Source of the DNA: JBFMDN01 sp040753915 | GTDB taxonomy: Bacteria > Desulfobacterota > Desulfomonilia > Desulfomonilales > Desulfomonilaceae | Assembly: GCA_040753915.1 (NCBI GenBank) | Contig: JBFMDN010000019.1 | Location: 1-64,000 of the forward strand | Direction of reading: 5' to 3' | DNA: 64,000 nucleotides | In this document: positions 7,671 to 16,451 of the stretch, piece after piece | Layout: each line of letters starts with the position of its first letter | Position numbering within the stretch: the first letter of the stretch is position 1 | Translations under genes and position numbers: made by a program | Notes under the pieces: generated by a model | Seen by the model: the letters and a program-made list of their open reading frames with translations, nothing else | The model's database searches: none | What the model was told of the DNA's origin: nothing

Positions 7671-8801
7671 TCAGAGAGCCCGCCTCCTCGTTGTGCTTCG
7701 AGTCGTGACTCCTTCCAACTTCTTCCCTCTGGCGTCCACGACTTTCAACTCGCGATGATGGAAGCCCCGCTGAAACACGATCTTTCCATTCTCGCCGTAG
7801 AGGAGGATAGACACACCCGCGAGCTTTGCGCTAGGCCGTACATCGCCGTACGGGAGCTCGACTTTGGAATTATACTTAAAGGCTATGCTCTCTCCTTCGC
7901 GATAGTCCTTGGGAAGATCACCCTCTCCGCGGCTCGCCTGCTGAGGATATACGTACAGCTTATTCTCCCCGCGTTCGTCCACCATTTCCACGTACACGAA
8001 GAGATAGCCGGCGAACCTGACCTCCGGACGGTCCTTCACAAGTCGAAATCTAAGCGTGCCAGTATTCTCGCCGTCAGAAACTGCGGTCACATCTTCCGCG
8101 TTGAAGTTCACGATCGGTGCACGCGCAGCTTTGTCCGTCTCCCCAGTGCGGGACGGTGTCGCTTCCTCCGTCGATCGGGATTTCTGGAGGTCGGAATCGA
8201 GAGGCGGCATCCCTGCCTGGGGCTTCATATCTTCCTCTTCCGTCAGCGATCTATCCGTGGACCGTTCAGCAGAGGATTGTTGCATTGCGGTCAGAGGCCC
8301 GGACTCATCTGAGCGGGATGTCTCCCGCAGCTCAGTGTCATCTGAGAGCTCCCCGGATTGTGGAAGCACGGAGCCAGAGACCGAGGACAATCCGCGCACT
8401 TGTTGGAGCTGCTTCTCCTGGACGGCGAGGGCGAGCTCTTTCTTGTGAAGCTCTTCCTCTAATATCTTCAGCTTGTCGCGAAGGGCAGTATCTTGCCCGT
8501 CCGAGGAGCTCTTGCCCGTAAGGAGCGCACTGACGCCCAGGGTAGCCACGACAATGAGGGCTACTGCCCCCACGAGTCCGGCCAATCCTGCGCGCAGTCT
8601 GAACGGCGTGAGCTCGATCTGCCGAGACCTGCCGGTATCATTGATGATAACAACTCGGTACGGCGATCTCTCACGTGTCTTGGGTTCGGGGATATCCGGA
8701 ATTTGCCTAACGGGGGGACCATTCCTCTCTGACGATGCGGAACCCCTCAGCTTTGTCACCAGCCAGGACCATACGCTTCCAACCTTGGTCACGGTAATCA
8801 T
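7671..8801 (-). CDS. Membrane-anchored protein with coiled coil and disordered linker, unknown function
   Basis: I recognise no family. The product of up to 376 residues has a basic N terminus, one transmembrane helix (about 71-93, LAGLVGAVALIVVATLGVSALL) and a short coiled coil (about 105-135). A long acidic, Ser-rich low-complexity linker follows, then a beta-rich C-terminal domain (about 235-350, with RFRLVKDRPEVRFAGYLFVYVEM and PSAKLAGVSILLYGENG). The topology suggests an inner-membrane protein with a periplasmic domain. The upstream Csd6-like gene overlaps its first 95 bp in another frame. A GTG at 8792, nine bases after GAGGGAG, is a plausible alternative start. Position between two peptidoglycan-trimming genes suggests an envelope role, which is inference only. 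Confidence 0.7.
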   Translation of the reverse strand: MITVTKVGSVWSWLVTKLRGSASSERNGPPVRQIPDIPEPKTRERSPYRVVIINDTGRSRQIELTPFRLRAGLAGLVGAVALIVVATLGVSALLTGKSSSDGQDTALRDKLKILEEELHKKELALAVQEKQLQQVRGLSSVSGSVLPQSGELSDDTELRETSRSDESGPLTAMQQSSAERSTDRSLTEEEDMKPQAGMPPLDSDLQKSRSTEEATPSRTGETDKAARAPIVNFNAEDVTAVSDGENTGTLRFRLVKDRPEVRFAGYLFVYVEMVDERGENKLYVYPQQASRGEGDLPKDYREGESIAFKYNSKVELPYGDVRPSAKLAGVSILLYGENGKIVFQRGFHHRELKVVDARGKKLEGVTTRSTTRRRAL

Positions 8802-10515
8802 CTCCCTCGAAGGATTGGAGGAACCTGACGATTATCTTGTCCCCCAGCTTCATGATCTGTACCCGGTCCATCTTGACCCGGATGGTTCGATACTTGCGAA
8901 AGAACCTCTTTTTTGACTTGACAAAATTAGCGTAATCCAAGTTACCACCACTGAATTTTGGATGATACATTTTTTCGAACCTGTCAAGGTTCTTTTCTTC
9001 CCAGGCCTCTTTCCAGAGGTTCAAAAAACTTTGAACTTTGGCACGTTCTTTCGCACTGGTGATCGGCGGATTCTGCTCGGAGAGCGATAGGTCTTTGGAT
9101 TGATTCAGGGTTTGTGGATCATCAGAGTCTGGAGCGGGCAGTCCCGCTTTTGGAGAAGGCTGCACCTCCTTTTTCTCCGCCAAAACGGGGAGCGTCTCGG
9201 ATTTCCCTTCCTCGCGGGGGAGAACTTTGCCACGAAGGGCCCGCGTCGACAGAGCCTCTGGGACAGGAACACTACCTATCTCGGTCAGAGCCGGCAGGAC
9301 TCTGGCCACCACGAGGCGGTCGAGCTGGGTAGCGGGGGTCCGTTCATTCCGCTCCAGCGGCGGCGCCGCTGCAGTGGGTTTCTCTGTCATCCTTTCCAAT
9401 ACCACTGCTCTCGAGGGGGGAGTATGTTGCGGTTCTTCGAGGTCATCACTTGTTCGTGCTTCCGGTTCGTCCGTGGACACCAGACGAATGCTAAACTCCC
9501 TGTTTTCGGACTGTCTGACACCGGGGTCCATGCCCAGGCTGGCGAGAAGCGGGGCCACCGGGAAAGGATCGTCCACAGGCTTGTGGTAGTCTTCGGCATA
9601 GATCTTGTACGAAGGATCACGAATCAGGTACAGGATCTTGATGCCCGAGCTTTTGTACTGATCGGAGGTGTACTCCTGAGTGAAGATCGCTGTGACCATG
9701 CCGTTCTGCTTGTAAAGATACGGTGGCCCCAGCTTGACGCGAATCCTCTTGTACCGCTGGTAGAGCTGGCGCTTCTTTTCTTTCCACGAATCGTAATCAA
9801 GCCAGGCGCTCTGAAAATTCCGTGAATATCGCCCCATGTACGCATCAAGATCCCCCGCCTCCCAGGATTGACGCCATCCCTCGATGAAGTCCCGAACCTG
9901 TCTCTCCTCCTCCAGGATTTCGGATCTCGGGGCCATCCTCATCTTATCCAGCACGATCAGGGGAGTTCCCTGCAGACGAATGTATTTGGAAACCCTGGCC
10001 AAATCCTGATTCTCCAATGCGACGCAGCCGTTGGAATCGGGCTTTGAACCGAGGGGCTTGTCGCGACCATGCAGCCAAATGCCGTCTCCACTCTTGCCCC
10101 GCCGCCTGTCCACGAAATTGGGATAGTCGGTAGTGAACGCCCACAGGCCATACTTGGGGGGAAGAGTCTTCCCATCGATAACGGAACAGAAGAAATACAC
10201 TCCTTCAGGAGTCTTCATGTCCCCCCTGATCCACTTGTCACCATCCCGCTCGCCGGTAGAGCAAGGGAACGTCTCCACAAGTGAAGGGACCCCATCCCGT
10301 ATCGTCCACACCGTAAGCTGTTGCTCCGATTTGTTCACTATGAGCGCGTGGAAAGTCCCCTCTACCATCCAGTTCATCAGACAGGCTGGATATTGGGGTT
10401 CTGACGCGACGCCGCTTTCCGGAAAGACCAAGAGGGCGAGAAGCGCGAACAGACTCACGGAGATAACCGAACGGGGAGCGCAGGGGAGTTGGTTTCGAAT
10501 CAGCGACACAGACAT
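8707..10515 (-). CDS. YkuD-domain L,D-transpeptidase/carboxypeptidase with two NTF2-like domains (Csd6/Pgp2-like)
   Basis: The 602-residue product has a signal peptide (about 15-38) and a YkuD domain (about 50-195). The catalytic motif is HG-n13-SNGCVALEN, giving His149 and Cys164. Two NTF2-like modules follow, at about 205-310 and 495-600 (both with a W..SWEAGDLD or W.EAWEEKNLD opening), joined by a low-complexity linker. YkuD plus NTF2-like is the architecture of Csd6 (Helicobacter) and Pgp2 (Campylobacter), which are L,D-carboxypeptidases that trim tetrapeptides to tripeptides; those have one NTF2 domain. The downstream M99 gene is the Csd4-like partner that acts next. An L,D-transpeptidase role cannot be excluded from the motif alone. 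Confidence 0.8.
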   Translation of the reverse strand: MSVSLIRNQLPCAPRSVISVSLFALLALLVFPESGVASEPQYPACLMNWMVEGTFHALIVNKSEQQLTVWTIRDGVPSLVETFPCSTGERDGDKWIRGDMKTPEGVYFFCSVIDGKTLPPKYGLWAFTTDYPNFVDRRRGKSGDGIWLHGRDKPLGSKPDSNGCVALENQDLARVSKYIRLQGTPLIVLDKMRMAPRSEILEEERQVRDFIEGWRQSWEAGDLDAYMGRYSRNFQSAWLDYDSWKEKKRQLYQRYKRIRVKLGPPYLYKQNGMVTAIFTQEYTSDQYKSSGIKILYLIRDPSYKIYAEDYHKPVDDPFPVAPLLASLGMDPGVRQSENREFSIRLVSTDEPEARTSDDLEEPQHTPPSRAVVLERMTEKPTAAAPPLERNERTPATQLDRLVVARVLPALTEIGSVPVPEALSTRALRGKVLPREEGKSETLPVLAEKKEVQPSPKAGLPAPDSDDPQTLNQSKDLSLSEQNPPITSAKERAKVQSFLNLWKEAWEEKNLDRFEKMYHPKFSGGNLDYANFVKSKKRFFRKYRTIRVKMDRVQIMKLGDKIIVRFLQSFEGDDYRDQGWKRMVLAGDKAEGFRIVREEWSPR

Positions 10516-10592
10516 GGCGTTTCTTTACAAGGACCCTGAGAAAAAGTCAAGAAGTTTCACATGAGATTTTCTTCACAACCAATTGAAACAAA

Positions 10593-11885
10593 TCAGAAAA
10601 AGACCCGCTCAAAGATGGCGTCGACCCATCGAACCGAGTAGCCCACGTCAAACGCGCTCTCTACCTCCTCGCGCGTCAGACAGGCGAGCACATCCGGATC
10701 AGCGAGCAGGAAGGGCATAAACTCAGCCCCTTGGTCCCATGCCTTCATGGCGTTCCTCTGGACGATAGCGTATGCTTCTTCCCGAGTCAGCCCCTTGTCT
10801 ACCAACCGCAGGAGGACAGCTTCCGAGAAAATCAATCCCTTGCTCCTCATGAGGTTCTCGAGCATCTTTTCGGGATAGACAACCAGATTGCGGACTACCG
10901 ACGTCAATCGGTCCAGCATGAAGTCGACGAGAATGGTGGAATCCGGTGCTATGATTCGTTCGACTGACGAATGGGAAATGTCCCGTTCGTGCCAGAGAGG
11001 CACGTTCTCCATTGCCGCCAGAGCATGGCCGCGCACTACCCTGGCCAGTCCGGAGAGGTTCTCTGTCAGGACCGGATTCCGCTTATGGGGCATAGCAGAG
11101 GATCCTTTCTGGCCTTTGTGGAAGAATTCCTCTGCCTCTCCAACCTCGGTTCTCTGCAGGTGCCGGATTTCCACTGCGATCTTCTCGATGCTCGACGCTA
11201 TGAGCGCGAGAGCAGTGAAGTAGGCTGCGTGCCGGTCTCGCTGCAAGACCTGGTTCGACACAGGAGCCGGACGCAGACCGAGCCTGGCGAGGATCGCTGT
11301 CTCCATTTCCGGGCTCAGATGAGCGTACGTGCCGACAGCCCCCGAGATCTTCCCCACGGAAATGTTTTCCAACTCGGCGCACCATCGTTTGAGGTGCCTG
11401 GTAAACTCGCTGTAGAAGATAGCCAGCTTGAGCCCAAAGGTTATGGGCTCAGCGTGAATGCCGTGTGACCGTCCCACCATGACGGTGTGCTTGTGCTCCA
11501 TGGCGCGCTCTTTGAGCGCCTCCAGGAGCGCCTCCAGGTCTGTACGAATGATTTCTCCAGCTTCCTTGAGGAGTAGCGACAGTGCGGTGTCCACAACATC
11601 ATACGATGTCAGGCCTCTGTGGATAAACCGGGCGTCTTCACCGACAAATTCAGCGACTGACGTGGTAAATGCAATCACGTCATGTCGGGTAATCTTTTCG
11701 ATTTCGTCAATGCGCGAAACATCGAAATTGGCCCGGCTCCTGATTCTTGCCATGCAATCCGGCGCAATGACGCCCCTCTCAGTCCAGGCCTCACACACGG
11801 CCAGCTCGATGTCCAACCACTTCCGGTACCGATTTGCCGGTTCCCAGATCTTGCCCATTTCGTTACGGGTGTAGCGCTCAATCAC
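10593..11885 (-). CDS. purB: Adenylosuccinate lyase
   Basis: PurB cleaves SAICAR to AICAR and adenylosuccinate to AMP, both releasing fumarate, in purine synthesis. The 430-residue product has the fumarase/aspartase superfamily signature GSSAMPHKRNP (about residue 262) and the flanking VGRSHGIHAEPITFG and TSYDVVDTALSLLL segments. It is full length for the short bacterial class. Translation starts at GTG, eight bases after AGAGGGGA. It is a single gene with unrelated neighbours. Confidence in the assignment is very high. Confidence 0.97.
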   Translation of the reverse strand: MIERYTRNEMGKIWEPANRYRKWLDIELAVCEAWTERGVIAPDCMARIRSRANFDVSRIDEIEKITRHDVIAFTTSVAEFVGEDARFIHRGLTSYDVVDTALSLLLKEAGEIIRTDLEALLEALKERAMEHKHTVMVGRSHGIHAEPITFGLKLAIFYSEFTRHLKRWCAELENISVGKISGAVGTYAHLSPEMETAILARLGLRPAPVSNQVLQRDRHAAYFTALALIASSIEKIAVEIRHLQRTEVGEAEEFFHKGQKGSSAMPHKRNPVLTENLSGLARVVRGHALAAMENVPLWHERDISHSSVERIIAPDSTILVDFMLDRLTSVVRNLVVYPEKMLENLMRSKGLIFSEAVLLRLVDKGLTREEAYAIVQRNAMKAWDQGAEFMPFLLADPDVLACLTREEVESAFDVGYSVRWVDAIFERVFF

Positions 11886-12450
11886 TCTGAGGTCCCCTCT
11901 TGCTACTTGATGCGAGTGTCAGAGCGGCGGGCTGCGAAACGAGCATTCGTGACCAGCCGACAGAGACTTCCCATGCCCCCATACCCGCCCAAGACAAAAG
12001 GCGGAATAGGAAAACGTGGTCTTGATTCTTGCTGTGCCGGCCATCCCTGTGAGAATAAGGACGTAATATTAGACCACAGGCCCATTTTGCATCGCATTGC
12101 GACGCTGTGCCCGGCGACCGCGCGCCCCCTTCGTTTCCGCGCCCCCGAAGTCCCCTCCGTAGCTCTTTCTATCGATTCCACTGCCAGGCCCAACCTCCCA
12201 CGGCCTGGAAGTGATTGACAACGTATCACATGAATTCAAGACACTCTTTTGCACCAACGATATCACGGGAAGGCCCCGGTTGAAAAGATCAAAATTCCTT
12301 CTCTCCTTCTTCTTCCAAACCCTTAGCAACCGATAAAGGGGGGAAATCATTTTTTTGCGAACTCTCGCGGTGACATAGGCATCTAAATGAATAGGCGGAA
12401 GCAAAGTCATCGAAACTTCACCGTGACTGTGGTCCAAGAGGAGAACCAGC
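11886..12450. other. Intergenic region between purB and a small ORF
   Basis: About 565 bp separate the divergent purB and the small plus-strand gene. A minus-strand frame of 127 codons (12069-12452) is open here but has basic, low-complexity composition and no family resemblance, so I treat it as chance. I see no clear promoter pair, RNA gene or repeat in this stretch. Confidence 0.5.
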
Positions 12451-12681
12451 ATGAAATCTGCGGAGCGAGCGGAGAGGATTGTGCGCGATCTGGAGAGGGT
12501 TACTCCGTACTTCTACGAAGGTCTGTACAACAATTTCTTGAAGCATTACATGGATTCAGACAAATCCAAGTGGTCGCAGGACCTCGCCAAGTATTTGATT
12601 ACCGAGGATGGAGATGGTGAGGTGGGCGAGGAAATCGCGTCGGTATTGTGGGATCGTTTCGAGCAACGGATCTCGTGCTAA
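12451..12681 (+). CDS. Small acidic protein of unknown function
   Basis: The 76-residue product is charged, predicted helical and cytoplasmic, and begins MKSAERAERIVRDLERVTP. A good GAGGAG ribosome site lies six bases before the ATG, which is the main reason to call it a gene. No family is recognised. The composition (WSQDLAKYLITEDGDGEVGEEI) is normal for a soluble protein. It is followed after 15 bp by copy 2 of the dispersed inverted-repeat element, then by a strong hairpin shared with the converging qmoC gene. Confidence 0.6.
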   Translation: MKSAERAERIVRDLERVTPYFYEGLYNNFLKHYMDSDKSKWSQDLAKYLITEDGDGEVGEEIASVLWDRFEQRISC

Positions 12682-12696
12682 CTCTCCGCGGGACAA

Positions 12697-12823
12697 GGGG
12701 TCAGGTCTTGTTTCTTGATCTTCCTGTCACCTCTTAAACTCGCCTGCTCGGTCTAAAAAAGCTAGTGGCCTTTAGACAGACCTTTGTCATCAATAGATGA
12801 GTCAAGAAACAAGACCTGACCCC
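12697..12823. repeat. Inverted-repeat element, copy 2 of 3
   Basis: This is the best-preserved copy. The arms at 12697-12718 and 12802-12823 are perfect 22-bp reverse complements beginning GGGGTCAGGTCTTG. The core resembles the copy at 58688 in the same orientation and that at 1010 when inverted. It lies 15 bp after the stop of the small gene. Confidence 0.9.
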
Positions 12824-12835
12824 AGGTCGGAAGAT

Positions 12836-12886
12836 AAGCAAATCCCCTTCCCGCCTTTGCTGCAAAGGTGAGAGGGGGATTTGCTT
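12836..12886. terminator. Strong bidirectional hairpin between converging genes
   Basis: A 12-bp outer stem (AAGCAAATCCCC at 12836-12847 with GGGGATTTGCTT at 12875-12886) encloses a second hairpin CCTTTG-CTG-CAAAGG. It sits between the small plus-strand gene and the 3' end of qmoC, so it probably terminates the qmo transcript on the minus strand and perhaps the plus transcript too. Confidence 0.65.
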
Positions 12887-12939
12887 CGTGCACTCTCTCT
12901 GTCTCTCATCCCGTCTTCCGAAATGAGAAGGTAACAACT

Positions 12940-14145
12940 CTATTCAGCGGACTTCGCCGGGGGAGTGTAGTTGGGCTTCACTCCCAAATCGATCTTTCTT
13001 CCTGCTGCCTTGGACCACGCGATGGCTATCGTCCTGTAGCCCAGATGAGCAAATTTCGAGAAAGGCAGGTAGAGCAGTAGAGCCAGCACAAACATGAGAT
13101 GAATGGTGTACAGCACGTACGCTGACCCCACGCCTCCAGCCCAGCGAATGAGCTCAGTGAGCAACCCCGTAGCACCGGTCCCGAAGATAAAGAAGATGAA
13201 CAGCCAGTCAAAATACGAGCTGCCTCCCGCCTGGTCGGGTACCGTGAGGCGCCGTACCAGCATGATCCCGAGACCCACCACAAACGCAATAGCACTCACA
13301 TTGCCCAGGACTTTGATGGGGACTGTTCCCGGGCCGTTGAGCGAAGGCGGTTTGAGTCCGAGTATATCGAAGTTGAACGCGACAATAGCCGTGGTCACGG
13401 CCAGGCCGATCATGCCGTAGAAGACCAGCAAGTGTGCCGAGTACCGGATGTTGTTCGCCTCACAGTCCTTGAACGTAACGTGAGTGAACACCTCTTTGAG
13501 AGCCTCGACAAGGCTAGTCCAGAAATCTCGGCGAGGGCCTCCCTCCACGACAGGGTTGTACGTCTCGAGGCTGTTCCAGTACCGTTTCAAGCTGATGACC
13601 AGAGACGCTATCCCGAAGAGGAGGGCAAGGGTGAACACAACCTGGATAAAACGGACCCAGATGAAGCCGTCTCGTTCCGGAGGCAGATGATGGGCTGTGT
13701 ACTTTACTACGGGGCCCTCGGGGAAGCTCCAGCCACTGGCATAGACGATCAAGAGCACAATGATCACGGGAATGCCTACGGCCAACACAAAAAGAGAGGA
13801 TTCACCCACGAGCGATCCCATGAAGCTGGGCCACGAGTGGTTTTGGATATTCATCTTCCGTGCAGCCTTCAGCACGTCCGCGGGATTGGCTCCCCTCGGG
13901 CATTGGACTGAGCAGTCGTTGCACTGGTGGCAGAGCCACACGTCAGGATCGTTGAGCAGGCGTTCTTTGAGACCCCACTGGCCCCAGATCATCTCTTTGC
14001 GGGGGAACGGTCTGTTATCGGGGGATATGCGGCACGCCACCGAGCAGGTCGCACACTGATAGCACTTCTTGAGGTCCGTGGCACCGGCCGCTATAAGGTC
14101 CTTGGTGAACTGAAGATCGGGTTGGGCAACAAATTCCTTCGCCAT
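12940..14145 (-). CDS. qmoC: Quinone-interacting membrane-bound oxidoreductase subunit C
   Basis: QmoC is the membrane subunit of the Qmo complex, which links the menaquinone pool to APS reductase. The 401-residue product has an N-terminal HdrC-like ferredoxin part with two cluster motifs (CYQCATCSVACR and CHQCNDCSVQCPRG, residues about 28-85). About six transmembrane helices follow (for example 112-136, 163-185, 240-262, 285-308, 322-345, 352-375), forming an HdrE/NarI-like cytochrome b domain. It is the last gene of the aprBA-qmoABC block, 11 bp after qmoB, followed by a strong hairpin. Length and order match other sulfate reducers. Confidence 0.96.
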   Translation of the reverse strand: MAKEFVAQPDLQFTKDLIAAGATDLKKCYQCATCSVACRISPDNRPFPRKEMIWGQWGLKERLLNDPDVWLCHQCNDCSVQCPRGANPADVLKAARKMNIQNHSWPSFMGSLVGESSLFVLAVGIPVIIVLLIVYASGWSFPEGPVVKYTAHHLPPERDGFIWVRFIQVVFTLALLFGIASLVISLKRYWNSLETYNPVVEGGPRRDFWTSLVEALKEVFTHVTFKDCEANNIRYSAHLLVFYGMIGLAVTTAIVAFNFDILGLKPPSLNGPGTVPIKVLGNVSAIAFVVGLGIMLVRRLTVPDQAGGSSYFDWLFIFFIFGTGATGLLTELIRWAGGVGSAYVLYTIHLMFVLALLLYLPFSKFAHLGYRTIAIAWSKAAGRKIDLGVKPNYTPPAKSAE

Positions 14146-14156
14146 GGGGATCCTCC

Positions 14157-16451
14157 TTAGAAGCCTTTATACGGATTGGGATCGAAACCGGACAGGGTCT
14201 CCATGAACGCGTCTACGATCTCGGGAATCCGGTGGTACTCGTCGATGGACAACTGATGGACCTCGATCCGCTCGGATTCCAGTACCAGTCGTTGGAGCGT
14301 TTCGGAGATCTTGCTCATCCGATACTGAGCGAGCTCGCTACCCTTGACGAAGTGACATTGATAATCATCGCCGTACTTGCAGCCGATCAGCATGATCCCG
14401 TCAATACCCTTGGATAGAGCGTCGGCTATCCAGACCATATTGATGTTGCCCAGGCATCGGAGCGGAATAAACCGCACGAAAGAGCTATACTGCAACCGGT
14501 TGATGCCAGCCATATCAACGGCCGGGTACGCATCGTTCTCGCACACAAACACGACCACTCTCGGTTTCTCTGAGTACTCGTCCGGAACGTGCATGCCCTT
14601 CACCATGGACCCAATCATGTCCACGGAATGGTCCCTGAACGATATGATCCGCTCGGGGCACGAGCCCATACAGATAGCGCACCTTCTACACCGGGTGGGG
14701 TTCGGCAAGGGAGTCCCGTCCGGCTTCTCGTCGTACATCCCGAAGGGACACTCTTCGGTGCATCGCTTGCACTGGGTGCACCGGGTAATCATGAGCTCGG
14801 GATACGACTGATCGCCTGCCCGCGGATGCACCGCCTTCCCCTGCGCGACGAGCTCGACGCACTGGATAGCCTTGAGCGCGGCGCCTGCCGCATCAAGCTC
14901 GCAGCTTTGGAAGTCCAAGGGCATTCGCACGCAGCCTGCCACATAAATGCCCGTGCGCTGCGTTTCGTACGGGAAGCAGATGAAGTGGGAGTCTGTGAAC
15001 CCGTAGGGATTCTCGGGCAGAAACGGGCCCTGACGATACTTGAGATTCAGGATGGCCGAATCTTTCGTTGCAGGGACCATACCGGTGGATATCACCACCA
15101 TGTCCACTCCGATCTTCATCTGCTCACCCAGCAGCGTATCCTTGAGCTCCACGGTCAAGCCCGCAGTTCCGTTGCCAACTGCTACAGGCACGCCCCTGGA
15201 CATAAACACTCCCGGGTCGTCTTGCATTGTCTGATAGAACTTCTCGTACTGACCCGGCGTCCGCATATTCTCGTAGAATATGAAGGCCTTTCCCTCCGGG
15301 TTGGTTGACCGCAGGTAATGGGCCTGTTTCAAGGCCACCAAGGACCCGACGGACGAGGCATACTGGAGAGGGTGCTTGACCTCGTCATCAATGGCTTCGA
15401 CAAATGCGATGGAGTTTACCGGCTTGCCGTCGGAGGGTCTCGATATCTTTCCTTTTGTGGCTATTTCTTCAAACTCTACGCTGGTTACCACATCAGGATA
15501 CTGGCCATATCCGAGATTCTTTCGGTTCGAGACATCTTCCGGCCGCCAGCCCGCGGCCAGGATGATAGCGCCCACTCGTACGGTCTCGTGGGCGAAGTCG
15601 ATTTCTTCCGGGGGTTCTTCTTCAGCCGCGGCAGCAGGCTCGGCCGTCTTGGGAGTCTCTGCTTCCTCTCCCCCAGCGGCCTCCTTTGCCTTTTTCGCTG
15701 CAAGCCACTCGTTCTGCTCCTTTACCAGCTTCTCGATCCATGGTCCATCGGGACGAATGATCACGTCGAACATTCCTGGAGCGCCTGAGATGCTGAAGAC
15801 ACGATTTCCCGTGAAAACCTTGATCTTGTCGTGGTCGTTGACAGCCTTAATTTTTTCTTGGATAGGTGAATCCTTGATCTCGTCATACGGGGGCTGCCCC
15901 GTAAACACCTTGTGGAACGAATTTGCCCATCCACCGAGTCGTGGCTCTTTTTCCACCAGGTAGACCTGGTATCCAGCCTTGGCCGCCTCCAAAGCAGCCG
16001 TCATGCCAGTGACACCCCCGCCGATCACGAGAATCGATTTGTCGGTTTCCTCCATGAACGGCTCCCTGTCGACGTACTTGGACGTCTTGATGATGCCCAT
16101 TCGGAGGTAGTCTTCGGCCAGCATCTGGGTATCTTCGTCATTAGCTGGGTGCGACCAGACAACATGCTCCCGCAGGTTTACCCGCTCGGTAATCACCTCG
16201 CCGAAAGAGAATTCCTGCTGGAACACCCGGGGAGACGGGCCAGCAATAATCACCGCTGTGAGGCTCTCGTTCGCTATGTCGTTTCGGATGATGGCCAGCT
16301 TTTCAGGTTCGTTCCAATACGGCTCGGCCTTGCACACAGCAACCTTGAATTCACCCGTGGCTACGGCAGAAAGAGCCTCAATGTCCAGGGCTTCACCGAT
16401 CCCATACCCAGTGTCGATGTATACTCCAATCTTGTGATCCATGGACTTCAC
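14157..16451 (-). CDS. qmoB: Quinone-interacting oxidoreductase subunit B (HdrA-like flavoprotein fused to MvhD-like domain)
   Basis: The 764-residue product has an HdrA-like FAD domain; the dinucleotide motif VIGGGVTGMTAALEAAKAG lies at about residue 142. An Ala/Glu-rich low-complexity insertion follows at about 257-287. Next come two 4Fe-4S motifs (CTQCKRCTEECPFG and CRRCAICMGSCPE, about 575-620) and a C-terminal MvhD/HdrD-type domain with conserved cysteines (LRCLGNIN, LIGCKYGDDYQCHF). This is the standard QmoB layout. It acts as a cytoplasmic electron carrier between QmoC and APS reductase. Its start overlaps the qmoA stop by 4 bp (ATGA), indicating translational coupling. Confidence 0.96.
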   Translation of the reverse strand: MKSMDHKIGVYIDTGYGIGEALDIEALSAVATGEFKVAVCKAEPYWNEPEKLAIIRNDIANESLTAVIIAGPSPRVFQQEFSFGEVITERVNLREHVVWSHPANDEDTQMLAEDYLRMGIIKTSKYVDREPFMEETDKSILVIGGGVTGMTAALEAAKAGYQVYLVEKEPRLGGWANSFHKVFTGQPPYDEIKDSPIQEKIKAVNDHDKIKVFTGNRVFSISGAPGMFDVIIRPDGPWIEKLVKEQNEWLAAKKAKEAAGGEEAETPKTAEPAAAAEEEPPEEIDFAHETVRVGAIILAAGWRPEDVSNRKNLGYGQYPDVVTSVEFEEIATKGKISRPSDGKPVNSIAFVEAIDDEVKHPLQYASSVGSLVALKQAHYLRSTNPEGKAFIFYENMRTPGQYEKFYQTMQDDPGVFMSRGVPVAVGNGTAGLTVELKDTLLGEQMKIGVDMVVISTGMVPATKDSAILNLKYRQGPFLPENPYGFTDSHFICFPYETQRTGIYVAGCVRMPLDFQSCELDAAGAALKAIQCVELVAQGKAVHPRAGDQSYPELMITRCTQCKRCTEECPFGMYDEKPDGTPLPNPTRCRRCAICMGSCPERIISFRDHSVDMIGSMVKGMHVPDEYSEKPRVVVFVCENDAYPAVDMAGINRLQYSSFVRFIPLRCLGNINMVWIADALSKGIDGIMLIGCKYGDDYQCHFVKGSELAQYRMSKISETLQRLVLESERIEVHQLSIDEYHRIPEIVDAFMETLSGFDPNPYKGF

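Noticed and set aside
12069..12452. Minus-strand 127-codon frame upstream of purB
   Set aside because: No ribosome site, odd composition, and it overlaps the control region of the small plus-strand gene.
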